A stretch of 64,000 bases of DNA from Xestospongia bergquistia (taxonomy: Eukaryota; Porifera; Demospongiae; Haplosclerida; Petrosiidae): assembly GCA_963965975.1 (NCBI GenBank), contig OZ014411.1:5007001-5071000 (forward strand). The letters run 5' to 3'. Below are positions 10,225 through 22,600 of the stretch, in pieces. The position numbers were made by a program, and so were the translations under genes. Under the pieces are notes generated by a model. That model was not told where the DNA came from and did not search any database. It saw nothing but the letters and a program-made list of their open reading frames with translations. Each line of letters starts with the position of its first letter. Within the stretch, counting starts at the first letter, position 1.

Positions 10225-10320
10225 GTTTGTTTCTCCGTAGCTTAGAAGGGTGGGGCTCAGTGCAGCAACTGACCACACCCAGATTATCTAATGAATAAAT
10301 TAATAATAAGTATTAAAAGT
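10225..10320. promoter_or_regulatory. Compact bidirectional promoter
   Basis: Only 96 bp separate the start codons of two divergent genes. It has no TATA box and is GC-richer near 10245-10275 than its surroundings, with GGGTGGGGC (10249-10257) and its near complement CCACACCC (10273-10280). Both transcripts must start here or inside the neighbouring gene. Confidence 0.6.
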
Positions 10321-13300
10321 ATGGCGGCAAAGTCAGTCAAGGTAGATACGTGTCTTTTTTCAGGCGATATTTTTCGCTTTTATGTATCTACAGGTCCTGT
10401 ACACTCAACATAAGACAAGAAAATATAAAGTCTGGCAAGTATGCGCAACTATGATTAGGTCTAGTGTAATTATAAATATATTAATAGTTGTCATAGTGAT
10501 GTCGATGTTATTAAAGTGACCATAGCAAGCTTTCAATTAATACATTAAAGAATTGAATTCATTAGACACCAATTATGATCTTATTAACCTTGTTAATTAT
10601 TTAGTTAGCAAGTTCCAACCTGCTGATTAATTATCACCATCAATACTATGCCATATTTCATTAATTAATTGATTGTACCCTTATGAATAATTAATAAGCA
10701 ATAAATATTTCCTGAAAATATAGTTCACTTTATTGTTACAAGTTACAACTGATAAGAGTTTGTATTTGTAATTTAACAAATTCATCAAACATGTGTGGCC
10801 ATGCCTACAATTAATGTTGTTATTATTAATTATGTTCAACCTATCATAATTACAAGACATTTTAAAAGAAAGTCTTTGTGGTTAGTATTTGTTCTCTTAG
10901 TTTAAGGAACACTTTCTTAGTGTTCATGAAAAACTTAACACCCTTTCCTAAATACTTTAACAATATTCAGGAGGAATTTATTATTAATATATTATTTTCT
11001 CTATAGGATGGTATTCTTCAGTCATCACAATATGGATGTAATAAGGTAACAATAATAATCACATTTTATTGTTTGTATGTTGTTTTGGAGTTTATATAAT
11101 ATTCTCATTTTGCATTCATTTCTTTCCATTGAAATTAATTATTCATAAGAAAATGGCTTCCTAAGAGTAGCTCTTGATAGTGAACTACTGAAATCACTAG
11201 TTTTATTTCTGAACTGCTCAAAACCTACAAAGGTCATACTTAATAGTTGAGCATGTTACTCTGTGAATTTAGTGTCCAAACTGTTTATGGTCATTGAGTT
11301 ATTTTAAACTATGAAGCAGATGAGGGAAAGGAGAGATGAAAAAATCATTTTATTACCTGACATTCTTTGTGTGTGTTATTTGGAACATGTATGTCTATTG
11401 TTGTTACCACTATTAAAGTAGTCTCATTCTCAAACTTCTGGTAGGAATAACAACCAATGATTACAAGCTTTTAGCATTCTATAACTAAATGCAACCCTGT
11501 TATAACATCAGTCAACTAATAATATTAGTGAACTCAGTTTTTGGTATATGTTCAGTAGATATTTTGTGATATTACAATAAGATCTAATTATGATAATGTA
11601 ATATTCACAATGAAAATGAATGTACATATTGTGTGTGTGTGTGTGTGCTGTATATACATATATATATGTGTGTGTGTGTGTGTGTGTTGTGTGTGTGCTA
11701 TATATACCATGTGGTCTTAGACAATCTTAGGACTACATGGCATTCATAATTTCTAATGCTAAAATTCTTATCTTATTAACAGTATCTGTAATATTTCTCA
11801 TCAACAGGTTTTATTGTTAGATCAAGAAGGTAAAGAGATTGACTACATCTTCATGTCATTTAATAAGGTGACTAATACTGTGTTTACTTTTTAAAACAAA
11901 CACATGAAGGATTATACCAACATTTTAAATTATACAAAAAGTTTTATTAGGAGATTTTCTTTTGGGAAGTAGTGTATTTCCAGACACATGACAAACTCAT
12001 GTCATCATAACAACATCAAATAATGTAACATTATCTTAATACTGTACTTGATATACATAACATTAAAAACAAATGCCAAACTAGATAAATGAGTGTGGTT
12101 AGACAAAAATGGGTGTGACACTATTGGGGACACTCCAAATGGATCCGTCCATACCCAGTGTCTCTTTTTTAAATGTTTTTGGAAGGAAACATTGCTCTCA
12201 GGGGAAAAACATACATGGTCCCTCCCCTCCCAGATAAACCTTGTAAGATTAGTATATACAATATATCAATAAGAGAATGAAACAACAAGCTTCTATTGGT
12301 TATGTCCCTATTATCTTATTGTGTATTGTGCTAGTGTATTAATAATAATGAATATGTTTATACTATAAGATTAAATTCAATATTGTCTTCGAAAGTGTAT
12401 TATACATTAACGAAAGAGATACACATGTATAGTTACAAAACAATGTTGTACTTAACAACGGGACTAACATAATCTGTAACAGGAACAGGATTTCCTTTTG
12501 TACTTTTATAATGTAGTTATACTGTTCCTGTATCAATATCATATTTTCCCATTAGGTAGAAGGTTGATATTTGTTATGTAATATTGATATATTTTTGCTT
12601 ATGAAGCAGGAGTGTTACTATTATCACACACTGATAGGTAACTGAAGGTGCTACTATCCTAGAAACTGAACGTCATCTTATATCAGTTGATGAACCACAT
12701 GATGATGCATCAACTACAACTCTTCCTGTGAAAAAGTACCCCTGGAACTCTCCAGCACCTCTTAGTCAGAATAGACTTGATAAGACTTTTTTAGTTTCAT
12801 CATCTTCAGGTGTTAATGGAATTACCTGTATTGATGACTTCAATACTGAAGTGGTGAGGAAATTTCTCATACACATTTTGGACATGTACATTGATATGAT
12901 GTTGACTTGTACAAGTATTTTGTTATAAATATAATAGTTTACACACTAGTTAGTGACCCTTGAACATTTGTAGTATTATGAGAGATCGAAGGATATAAAT
13001 TTTTGTCGAAAAAATGTTCTATAACAATGATTTTTTATACTTGTGTATAAGCAAAGCTTATCACATTATCTTTCTATAAGCTACACATATATAGTGTATT
13101 GACCTTTCTCTATAATGTTGACTGCTTTCTTTTCAAGTCCTGTGTATAGTTCAAACAAACTTCCAGTCATTTTAGTTTAATATTACTTTTAATTGGAGTG
13201 GCCCAATGTAACGTATCCTTCAAAACTGTCAATCTATTTTATAAAGGCTAACATTTCCGATCTGATTTTAACATGTACATGTTGTGTTTGTGGGTGTACA

Positions 13301-16300
13301 TTTATTGTTTGTTTGTGTGTTTGAAGTAATACTGTATAATTCTACCAAGCATAGCATTGGAAAATGACAATCTTTATATAACACAATTATGATTTTATTA
13401 AAATACAAAATATAGTTTCACTAATCCTCATAGTAAGATGAAGGAAATGTTTCTACAATGACCTTTACACACTGTCTGATGGTGTGGAATTTACAACTAT
13501 CCTATTGTGTGACTTATTAATGTTTTTGGTGATAACATAATGTTATGCTACAATATGAGATAATATAAGGTACTACAGCAAAGCAGTCTGATGGTTACCA
13601 TATAACTCTCTATTATCTAAAGACATTTTAGCATTAATATTATAATTAAATGTATAGTATTTGGTAATCTAGCATAATACATCTAGGAGACATGTGTTTA
13701 GATGTGAGACAGTTGAATGGCAACCATCAAACTGCTTTGCTATAGTGTAGAAATGTCTTGTCTTCTCCTGTTGTAATATAGTGACTATTAACACTAATAT
13801 ACTATATCAATCTAATTTGCTAGGACAGTAGTGGTGGAGTCAGTGGTAAATCCCACTCTATCAGACAATGTCTGTTCTATAGTGTAGATCACTAACTATC
13901 TACACACATGACCATGTGACTATCATATTTTATATGTACCTGTAGTAGTTTCAGATTCACTGTGAATGATGTCATTGTAATAGTAAATAGAAATCACACA
14001 TATTAATGGCACGGGGAGAAATGTTGTCTTCCTAATTTATTATAATTGCATTAAATGATGTCCTATTAAGATTTATTACAGGACAATATGACAGTGAGGT
14101 CAGTTGTAACTCCCACTCTATCAGGCAACAACTGTTCCTTAATGTAGGTCACTCGCTATCCATGTGACTATGTGACTCATCATTTTTTATATACAATAGT
14201 TTTATACTCACTACAGTTGTATCTTACAATAAATGATATCATTGTATACATTAATGACTAGTGTGACACTGGTACTTATCACTATTGGTTAGTGCCCCTA
14301 ATCAAAAATAATGTTGAACCTAAGATACAATCACATAATGTATGATAACTTAAATTAACTACATCTTCTAAATTTAGTAACTTTATAATGAGCATGTATG
14401 AATTTTGTAAATTTCCAAGCTCATCCTCATGAATAACACATACAATGTTTACACAAATAATAATACACTAAATATATAATAACCTCTACCCTCTCCCTTG
14501 ATAACATATTGAGAGCATGTCAAAATAAAAAGGGAGTGAAAAGAAAGCAATAAAGAATAAAAGAAAACAAAACGATTGAAAACAAATGTAAAGAAAAACA
14601 ATGAAAATGAAAAAAATGGAAAGAAACAACAAAATAATAAAGGAAACAAAAGATTAGGAAAATAATTATGGCCAACTTTTACTGTTTAATATTTAATTAT
14701 CAATTTGTTATTACATTGGAAATAATTCTTGGTTTATAGTACTAGTGTGTGTGTCTGTGTCTGTGTGTGTGTGTGTGTGTCTGTGTGTGTCTGTGTCTGT
14801 GTGTGTCTATGTGTGTGATATAATAATCAATAGTTAGCAATGAACATATACATTTCAGGGACCTTTGCTTTCAACATAATAATTGGAAGTGTTGCTATGA
14901 TAGATACTGATTATTATATCTCAATATCCTGTTATAGTAAACTGAATACTACTAGGAAAATAATTATTGGTTTATAGTACTAGTGTGTGTGATACGATAA
15001 TCAATGGTCAACAATGAACATGTACAATGTACATGTGTTTCTGTCGAACAATGGGAGGAAAGCCAACACAATACATCCTCTGATATTGTTTTCCTCTATT
15101 AAGGGATTTTTCCTTGCAACATAATAATTGGAAGTGTTGCTATGATAGATAATTGATTATTATTTCCTATTTTCGCAATATCCTGTTATAGTAAACTGAA
15201 CACTACTAGGAAGCAATCATTACATGTATTTGGGACATTTTATATGTTATTTTAAGGAAATCATCAGATTATGTGTTCATGTAACTGTCCAGTGACTTGC
15301 CAATAATTCTCATTACATCATGTACTAAGAACTGCAATTATTAAAATGTATTTCTCATCAATCCTTTCAATCCTTAATCTTCATATTACTCTCTATAATG
15401 ACATCTCCAATAATATTGTATTATTAAAGTACCTAGTTTTGATTTTTTGACACATATAATTACCTCTGAAATAGAGTTACTCCTTTTAATAATGGTAGTT
15501 AATGACTTTAATGTGTATGGTAGATGTTATTAAAAATGTGGCATACTCTGTAATCAGATTCTAGCTCCTATAATTAACCTCTATATTAGGCCATATCTAC
15601 ATGTACATGTATTATAAATGTGTTACAAAGTCCCCAATAAGTCTGTAAACTACATTTCATTGCTATTCAGTAACTTAAAATGCTACAATTTTGAATGAAT
15701 TTAGTAACTTGAGTGTTATTTGATATTAATCATTGAGTCATTTCCATATTATTTAGACAAAAACACGGTCTTCTTCTAAGTGCCCTATTCACGAGACATA
15801 TGGTCATAATTCAAGACTGAGCTCCTCCCCTCAATCAGCACATGTTCCCCAAAAAACTGATCTAAGAAAACCAAGTGGTCACATGTCAAAGCTTGACTCC
15901 TCCCCTCAATCAGCACATGTTCCCCAAAAAACTGATCTAAGAAAACCAAGTGGTCACATGTCAAAGCTTGACTCCTCCCCTCAATCAGTCAATACACCAA
16001 AAATTAATAGTCGCAAACGATCAGCAAGTCAGATTGTCAACTTATTACAGTCCAAATCTACTAGCAACCAGGATCATTCTTTAACCATGGCAACTAAACA
16101 TACCTCTCACTCAAAGAAAACAATAAAGATCTTGGATCTAGACAATGAGGACTTGATATTTGTAGAGAACACAGGTTAGAAGACTATCTATCATCAGTGG
16201 TATCCTAATGTACGTGTACAACAATTAGGTTTTTTTAAAATAAAAATATACTGATACTTCAATAGATAATAATGATAGTAGTATGGGATAAAAACAAAGA

Positions 16301-19300
16301 AAGGACACTATTTGGATTCAGTAATATAGAAGAGATACCTGTACATTTAGTCAATACGTGTAATTATATAATAAATAATGTTAGTAATTAACTTGGAAGT
16401 TTAAGCAATATCTCATGTTTTTACTGAGAAAGCAGTCAGGAAACATATTGTTGTTGAGCTTAGATGTTTATCAGTGGATGTTTCAGACACATCCTAAAAT
16501 GTTTCCAATATGGAAGTGTATAATGTAACCTTATGCAAAACATCTTGTACATGTACATATATATGAACTCTTTTTAAATCTCTTTTTAAACTTCTTTTAT
16601 CATTATCTATATAGAACCATCTTATCAAGATGTCTATTTATCGAGTAGTGATCGAGGATTCATTGAGTCAAAATGTCATGATAGTGTTAATTTCTTTGAT
16701 GATGACATTGTTGTATCTTCTCTCACTGATTTCTACAATGACCTACCTCATCCTAATCACATAATGAAGAACAAAGTAAGTTTGTGTCAATAAATGATTA
16801 CTTTAAAGGAAGTGTATAAAGGATAATAATAGCAATATTTATAAGTATCATTAAACTGTATTAAATTAGAGTGTGTATACAACTCTGTATTGATTTAAGG
16901 CAAGTACAAGTTATTTACATATAGTGGAATAGCAGACGCTAGTAACAGTGAAGTCTGATTATTAGAATTGTTTTATAATGGCAAAGAAGGTTAAGGAGTT
17001 TTGTATAAAAAGTCTCATAATGGATTATAATAATTTTTCTTTCTTGATAACTTGATATCATAGATTGAATTATCTAATCAACATTGCTAATGATTTTTGC
17101 AATTTTCTAATTGATCAAGTTATTTGACTTCATGCTCTCAAAACAAAATATCATATATACTTGTAGAATATTTGATTGTTAGTTCTTTATTAGTGTAATA
17201 CGCATACATACATACATACACACACAGATAACTAAACTGTGGTAATTTCCCAAAAGTATCCTCAGTGAGGTTATAATATCATACAATAGAACTTATATCT
17301 GTACTTTTTTTTGTTACAGCAATCTACATGTATTTCAACTCTTGGCATTATCTCTAGTGGATCTGTAAGAAGAGACAAAACATTGCCAGTTTCATCGTCT
17401 AAATGGACAGATTTTTTAGATCTTCCCTCACCCGACCAACCATATCCTTGGACTATTGTCTCTAATACTTCAATTTCCGATTCATCTGTAATAGACCAGT
17501 GTACACATAGCTATCTGAATGCTGATAGTACTGAATTATCAGTGAATGATCATGTTAGCATATGTGATGGAAGTAATGTGTCATGCTTGTCCCCAAATAT
17601 TTCTGCTAGTACATTAACAGTGAATGGACTAAATTTTGATCAGACAATCCATTCAAATATTAAAAAGACACTTCCTCCATCTCCCAAATCAGACCTGATA
17701 ACCATTCAAAATTTTGAACAACTACCCTCAAAACAATATTCTATTGATAATGAACAAAGAGCATCAAATACCAATACCCAGTATAGGCGTGTTCTACAAC
17801 CACTTGTATCTAACCCAGATGACTTTGAAATGCCGCTAAGAAAGGAAAACCCATCTTTTCGAAGTCCCTCATCCTCATCACTACATCATTGTTTATTTAA
17901 GACTACATTGACAAAACATACAAACCTGTTTCCTTTGAACTCTTCCTTTCATAACAGTTGTTCTTCACCAACCGGTAATAAAGAATTATCTTCTGAGAAA
18001 CTAGCTGAAGTATTCTCTTTCCAAGTTTCCCCTAGTTGTACAGGATACCAACACATAAACAAACAACCAAAATCTCTGAATAAGCTAGCAATAGCTTCAA
18101 GAAATACACATGATGTAATAAACAAAACTTGCCCATGTTTGGATAAGCAACCACAATTTGCTACAGCTTATGTTGGGACAATGCCTACTCAAAAGGTCAC
18201 TTTAATTCAATAATAATCTAAATAGTTGTTTATAAATCTATAACTTGTTTATGTATAAAGTGTGGCCATAATTTGTATGTTATTTAAGGAAGAAGACATA
18301 ATGATAATTCCTTTTAATTTCAATTTATCCATCTTATTTCTTATTACAGGAAGAATGGAGTGCCACTAAGTGCCACCAAGCAGCATATGTTAAAAACACT
18401 TCTACAAGGCATATACCACCCTCTCCATTCTATTTATCACCATATCAACCACTGACTTCATCTTCATGTATGACAATACCCACAAGTGGTCCTTTTATAT
18501 TAACTAGTAGCTCATTGAATCATATACCTACTACTAATAACACACAGATGTCACTATGTCTCAGGTCAAAGGTCAGTTCCTTGGAATCTAATAATGCTGT
18601 TCCAAATACAGAACAGAATAATATCAATGATGACTCTAACTTTGAATCCTGGTCACCATGTCAACAAACTAAAGACCTTTTAATATCTCCATGGCAACTT
18701 GGTATGGATCTAGCATCTCCATGGCAACTTGGTATGAATCTAGCATCTCCATGGCAACTTGATGCCAACTACACTCAAGATAGAGTAATTAGATTGTATG
18801 ATGATGACAACAATACTGATTTCCAAGATGCTTCATTACCATGGCAAAAGAAGACATTGAACACAAAGGAGTGCCCTGTAGCAGATGATTGTGTCAACAT
18901 TAGTAATTGTTATACTGACAATATTAAATGGAGTCAAGTGTCATCTCAACAACTATCACCATGGCAACCAGTATTGAGTAATAAAGAATTATATGCAGAT
19001 GTACATTCCAATGAATTGTCTATCATTTCATCTGATAAGGTGTGTTTCACCAAGTCTTCGTTACCAAGGCAATCTGGTATTATAGTTGGCAAGAAGTATT
19101 GTAGTAAAGATGACCACAGTATATTGAACACTCCTTTAACTGAGAATAATGACATGACACCTGTTACAAACTGTAAACCCAAACCCAAAGAAGAAATTCA
19201 ATTACCTCAAAATTGTTTTATTGGTAATAAGAGACCTAAAAAGACTTCCTCATCTACAAGTGTCACACAGACCATACAAGGTGATAGTGTACCATCAGTA

Positions 19301-19594
19301 GCACCTGGCTGTGGTCAAATCCTATTGTCACATAGTGTAACAAATAATCTTCATATAAAACAACAATCATATCATGCTTCATCTCGTTGCCATGGCAACC
19401 AATGCTTAACTGAGTCTAGTTCTCTCAAGTTATCTCCTACAAATAAATATCATGATGTACTTACTAGCAAATCAATTTGTTTTGTACTGGGTGATCCACG
19501 TATTGAAGATGTAGAGCATATTATAAAAAGACCAAGAGATTTCAAGCTAGGTTTGTGGGATGATGATGAGATTAACAACAATACCACTTTATAA
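10321..19594 (+). CDS. ZGRF1/Mte1-like DUF2439 protein, nine exons, no helicase
   Basis: Exons: 10321-10341, 10394-10438, 11007-11045, 11808-11867, 12638-12853, 15757-16174, 16615-16775, 17320-18195, 18350-19594. All have GT/AG ends and matching phases, giving about 1,026 aa. Residues 8-74 form a DUF2439 domain: VLYTQHKTRKYKVWQDGIL, then VLLLDQEGKEIDYIF, then ILETERHLISVDE. These are the family hallmarks in vertebrate ZGRF1 and yeast Mte1/Dbl2. Those proteins act in recombination repair and D-loop handling, ZGRF1 with its own helicase and Mte1/Dbl2 by binding the Mph1/Fml1 helicase. Here the rest is low-complexity and Ser/Asn/Gln-rich, with a 25-aa tandem repeat in exon 6 and SPWQL repeats in exon 9. 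No GRF zinc finger or helicase follows before the stop and the poly(A) signal (19660). It therefore resembles the fungal adaptor form. The exon 8 donor (GTCACT) is the weakest junction. Confidence 0.85.
11629..11696. repeat. GT/TA microsatellite in intron 3 of the ZGRF1-like gene
   Basis: Alternating (GT)n with an internal TATACATATATATAT block. Confidence 0.85.
11701..11745 (+). repeat. Dispersed short repeat, copy 1
   Basis: TATACCATGTGGTC followed by ACAATCTTAGGACTACATGG. A close match occurs at 55431-55470 and weaker ones near 57610 and 59645. Family unknown. Confidence 0.5.
13571..13749. mobile_element. MITE-like element with about 31-bp terminal inverted repeats
   Basis: The left end TACTACAGCAAAGCAGT and the right end complement TACACTATAGCAAAGCAGT pair over about 31 bp, through GATGGTTACCAT and GATGGTTGCCAT. 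The element is about 180 bp and non-coding, inside intron 5 of the ZGRF1-like gene. No clear target duplication was identified. Confidence 0.55.
13822..14250. repeat. Diverged direct duplication, period about 258 bp
   Basis: Segments near 13822-13985 and 14080-14245 share AGGACA, CCCACTCTATCAG, TCACT-CTATC, ATGTGACTAT and ATGAT-TCATTGTA in the same order. Intron 5 of the ZGRF1-like gene. Confidence 0.6.
14717..15210. repeat. Tandem duplication (about 240 and 255 bp) with GT/CTGT microsatellite
   Basis: Two copies each begin TTGGTTTATAGTACTAGTG (14729 and 14967) and end TGAA-ACTACTAGG (14955 and 15210). Shared interior includes CATAATAATTGGAAGTGTTG. The first copy carries a (GT/CTGT)n run at 14745-14816. 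Confidence 0.8.
15822..15990 (+). repeat. In-frame 75-bp tandem repeat in exon 6 of the ZGRF1-like gene
   Basis: CTCCTCCCCTCAATCAG begins copies at 15822, 15897 and 15972, exactly 75 bp apart and nearly identical. Each full unit adds 25 residues containing SSPQSAHVPQKTDLRKPSGH. The high identity suggests recent expansion. Confidence 0.9.
18686..18760 (+). repeat. In-frame 30-bp repeat encoding SPWQLGMxLA
   Basis: Copies start at 18686, 18716 and 18746 (third partial). More spaced SPWQ or LPWQ motifs follow near residues encoded at 18838 and 18956. Confidence 0.9.
19386..19399. promoter_or_regulatory. Perfect palindromic RFX-type X-box inside a coding exon
   Basis: GTTGCCATGGCAAC is a full symmetric X-box match within exon 9 of the ZGRF1-like gene, where it encodes CHGN. 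Function is unproven; an internal enhancer or chance are both possible. Confidence 0.35.
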
Positions 19595-19659
19595 TATAAT
19601 GTTCAGTGTATATTTTCAACTTGATCCTAGCTAAATGCATTATACACTATGTTGTCTAT

Positions 19660-19665
19660 AATAAA
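19660..19665 (+). terminator. Poly(A) signal of ZGRF1-like gene
   Basis: AATAAA 66 bp after the stop codon. Confidence 0.6.
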
Positions 19666-22600
19666 ATAATGGACCCTTTGTTGTGCTTCAGATAACAGCA
19701 TAGGTAGTTAGTGGTATGGACCCTATGAGGACATGGGCTAGCATCTTTGTTATAACTGATGTTAAGCAGCATTGACTATGGCCATTTTTATGATGGACAT
19801 TACTCAGTGTTATGAGTCCAAACAAGCATCACTATAAGATGTATTGTTTGTTACATAGAATTTCCAAAACTAGGTTGGTAGGACTTTCTATCACAAAAGA
19901 ATGCTACATTTTATTTAATCAATTTAATTACCTTTAGCGATGCAATAATGCAGTTACTGCCTGTTTTCCTATGTATTCTAATTTCTTAACCGTAATGTAA
20001 TGCAATATCTTCTATGGATCAAATTGAAAATAGATTCTTTATATTGAGTATTGTGTCATCATAATCTACTATATAACTTATTTCTGACATCAATATTTAT
20101 TTAACTGTTCATTTTTAAGCTTTAAACTGATTTTATTAACATTAAAATTGTTGCTTAGTAACCAAGCATTTATAACATAGTGTTAGAAGTCATACATGTA
20201 ATATTTATGAAGACATGACTTGTGTCATAGGTGATATAATAATCCATTCTTTGTTGCTTACATTCTTGCTATTAGTATATTGTACATAGATAATACTGTG
20301 TAATAGATTATTAATTTAGTGTGGTAAACAAACTAATTCAAGAATGCTATTATAGCTTATTACACCTGTGTATCTGTGTCTGTGTCTGTGTGTGGGAGGG
20401 GGGGTCCATGCAGTCTTGTACATGCATGTGTTAGCATTAAGAACTCATCCCACTATTCGTTATTCATATGTAGGTTTCTCTGTAGTATGTAGTAATACTT
20501 TTTAAGGGAGAACCCCCTGCATTTATAGTACACAGTCATATTATGTCTTGGCATAAAACACAAATTGTAATATATGTGGTGTGACTTACAGAACATTTCC
20601 CAACTCCTGAACAAAGTTTGTAGTACATTAACAACAAATAGTACATCAATACTATTAGTTTGTTTGTTATTTAGATCCTTATTTGGAATAATTGGTATAA
20701 TCTAGGGGATTTATAGGATTTATCAATAATATGATGACATCGTTAACCATTAATATATTGTATATTGTAAGATAATTTCCCTTTTCCTTTAATATTATGG
20801 CTATTTATTTACCAAGAATATACCCTTTCCATTTACATTAATCTTCCTAATATAAATGTATATGATTACAATGATGAACAAACTATAGTAGTGTCTTCAC
20901 ACATAACGATCTAGTAGAAGCTATGAGATCCTCCAAATCAAAGAGCCAATATTTTGTCTGAAAATAATACTTGAGACAGATCATCATCTTACTTACCTGT
21001 TTTCGTTGTGGTTCTTGTCATGTACATAATGGTACTGTTAACAAGAATTATTAGTACCTGTAGATTAGATTAGTTTGTACTTCTTTGGAGATGTATTTAT
21101 AAAGCAATTGGTCCTGTTATAAATTGAATATGTACTTAAAGTGTTTAAAGTTGAATGACTCATGTGTTACTAATATTACCATGATCTTGTTAAACATTAT
21201 CATCACAAATTACTCCTTAGCTCTGTCATATTAAAAATATCAGTACTAATATTTCTATAATATCATCATTATTAATCTAAACCTATTAATTCATTTGTTT
21301 ATATAACATCCATCCATTATTGGGACAAATATTTCTTCTGTATGTACATATGTAATACTGAAAACTGAATTATAATAGTTTATTTTTATTGATATATTGC
21401 CAAAATTTAAAGGATACATATTCCATTAAATAAATTTTGGGAAGAACCAATAGTCTTTTCTAAATATCGTTAATCAAAAAGAACAATGATTAGATTTAAC
21501 TTTTTAACTAGAAATAATAAGATTTAGTTTACTTAAAGAATGTACAATTAAAAGAGAATATTTTTTGAAGTTTGTCATGTGCACATTTGTTCTAGATGGA
21601 TATGTGACAACAACACCCACTCAATAAAATTGGTTGTGTTTGAGGGACTTCTGTTATCAGTGTTATGTAAACAATAAACCCATAATTGATTTTTATTGTC
21701 TTGGACACTAATTAAGTTTACATCAATTACATGACGTTCGAGATAGGTCTCCATATCACGACTGTATGGCCTTTCTTCTAAAATGACCTTTACATTGTGT
21801 GCTAAAATCTTAAACTGTCTCTTATCTGTAATGTTTGGATCAAGTTGGTACATGTACATGTAATTGAGGTTGATTCAACTACCATACACTTGTACTTACA
21901 TGTAATGTGCTTATAACATAAGTGTTTTTTTCAGAGATTTTATTTGACTGAAAATCCCATTAAAACTGAATATTCATTTTATTCTATCTTGCACCTCATC
22001 AATATCAATGCTCTTAATATGTATTCAATAAGATGTTTGCAATATTGACATATCCTCATTCTAAAGTAAATACTTGAACCAACATTCATGACAGTTTTTG
22101 ATCTTACGTGACTATCAAACGATCTATATACAAACTGAACACCTTTAAATACGCACAAATTGTTTAATTCATTACATTATTGAGGACAAACAGAGAAGAC
22201 CACTGTGTACATACATAACAGTTACCGCCCTTAGTATAATATGCCTCTGTGTATAGTAAGTGTGAGGGTAGGAGGTTTTGAAAGAATACGCTATAATCCA
22301 TTGTGTTTACATATTTAACCGACTCCCACATAATATGCAAACATATATATTAAGTCAATCTTTGCCAACTTTAGTAAGATTGCTATTACACAAATTTACA
22401 ATACAGAGAGACACACTTTTATTATGATAATTTGTATACCAATAATTAAAGCTACACAGTAAACTAGTTAAGGTAATACACCTGTGGGACAGCAACTGCC
22501 TTTAACAGAGGTGTCCTTGATACAAAATTGATGTAAGTATTAATATGTGAAGATAACAAGCAACCAAATATGATATAGCTCATACCAAGTCTTGAAAATC

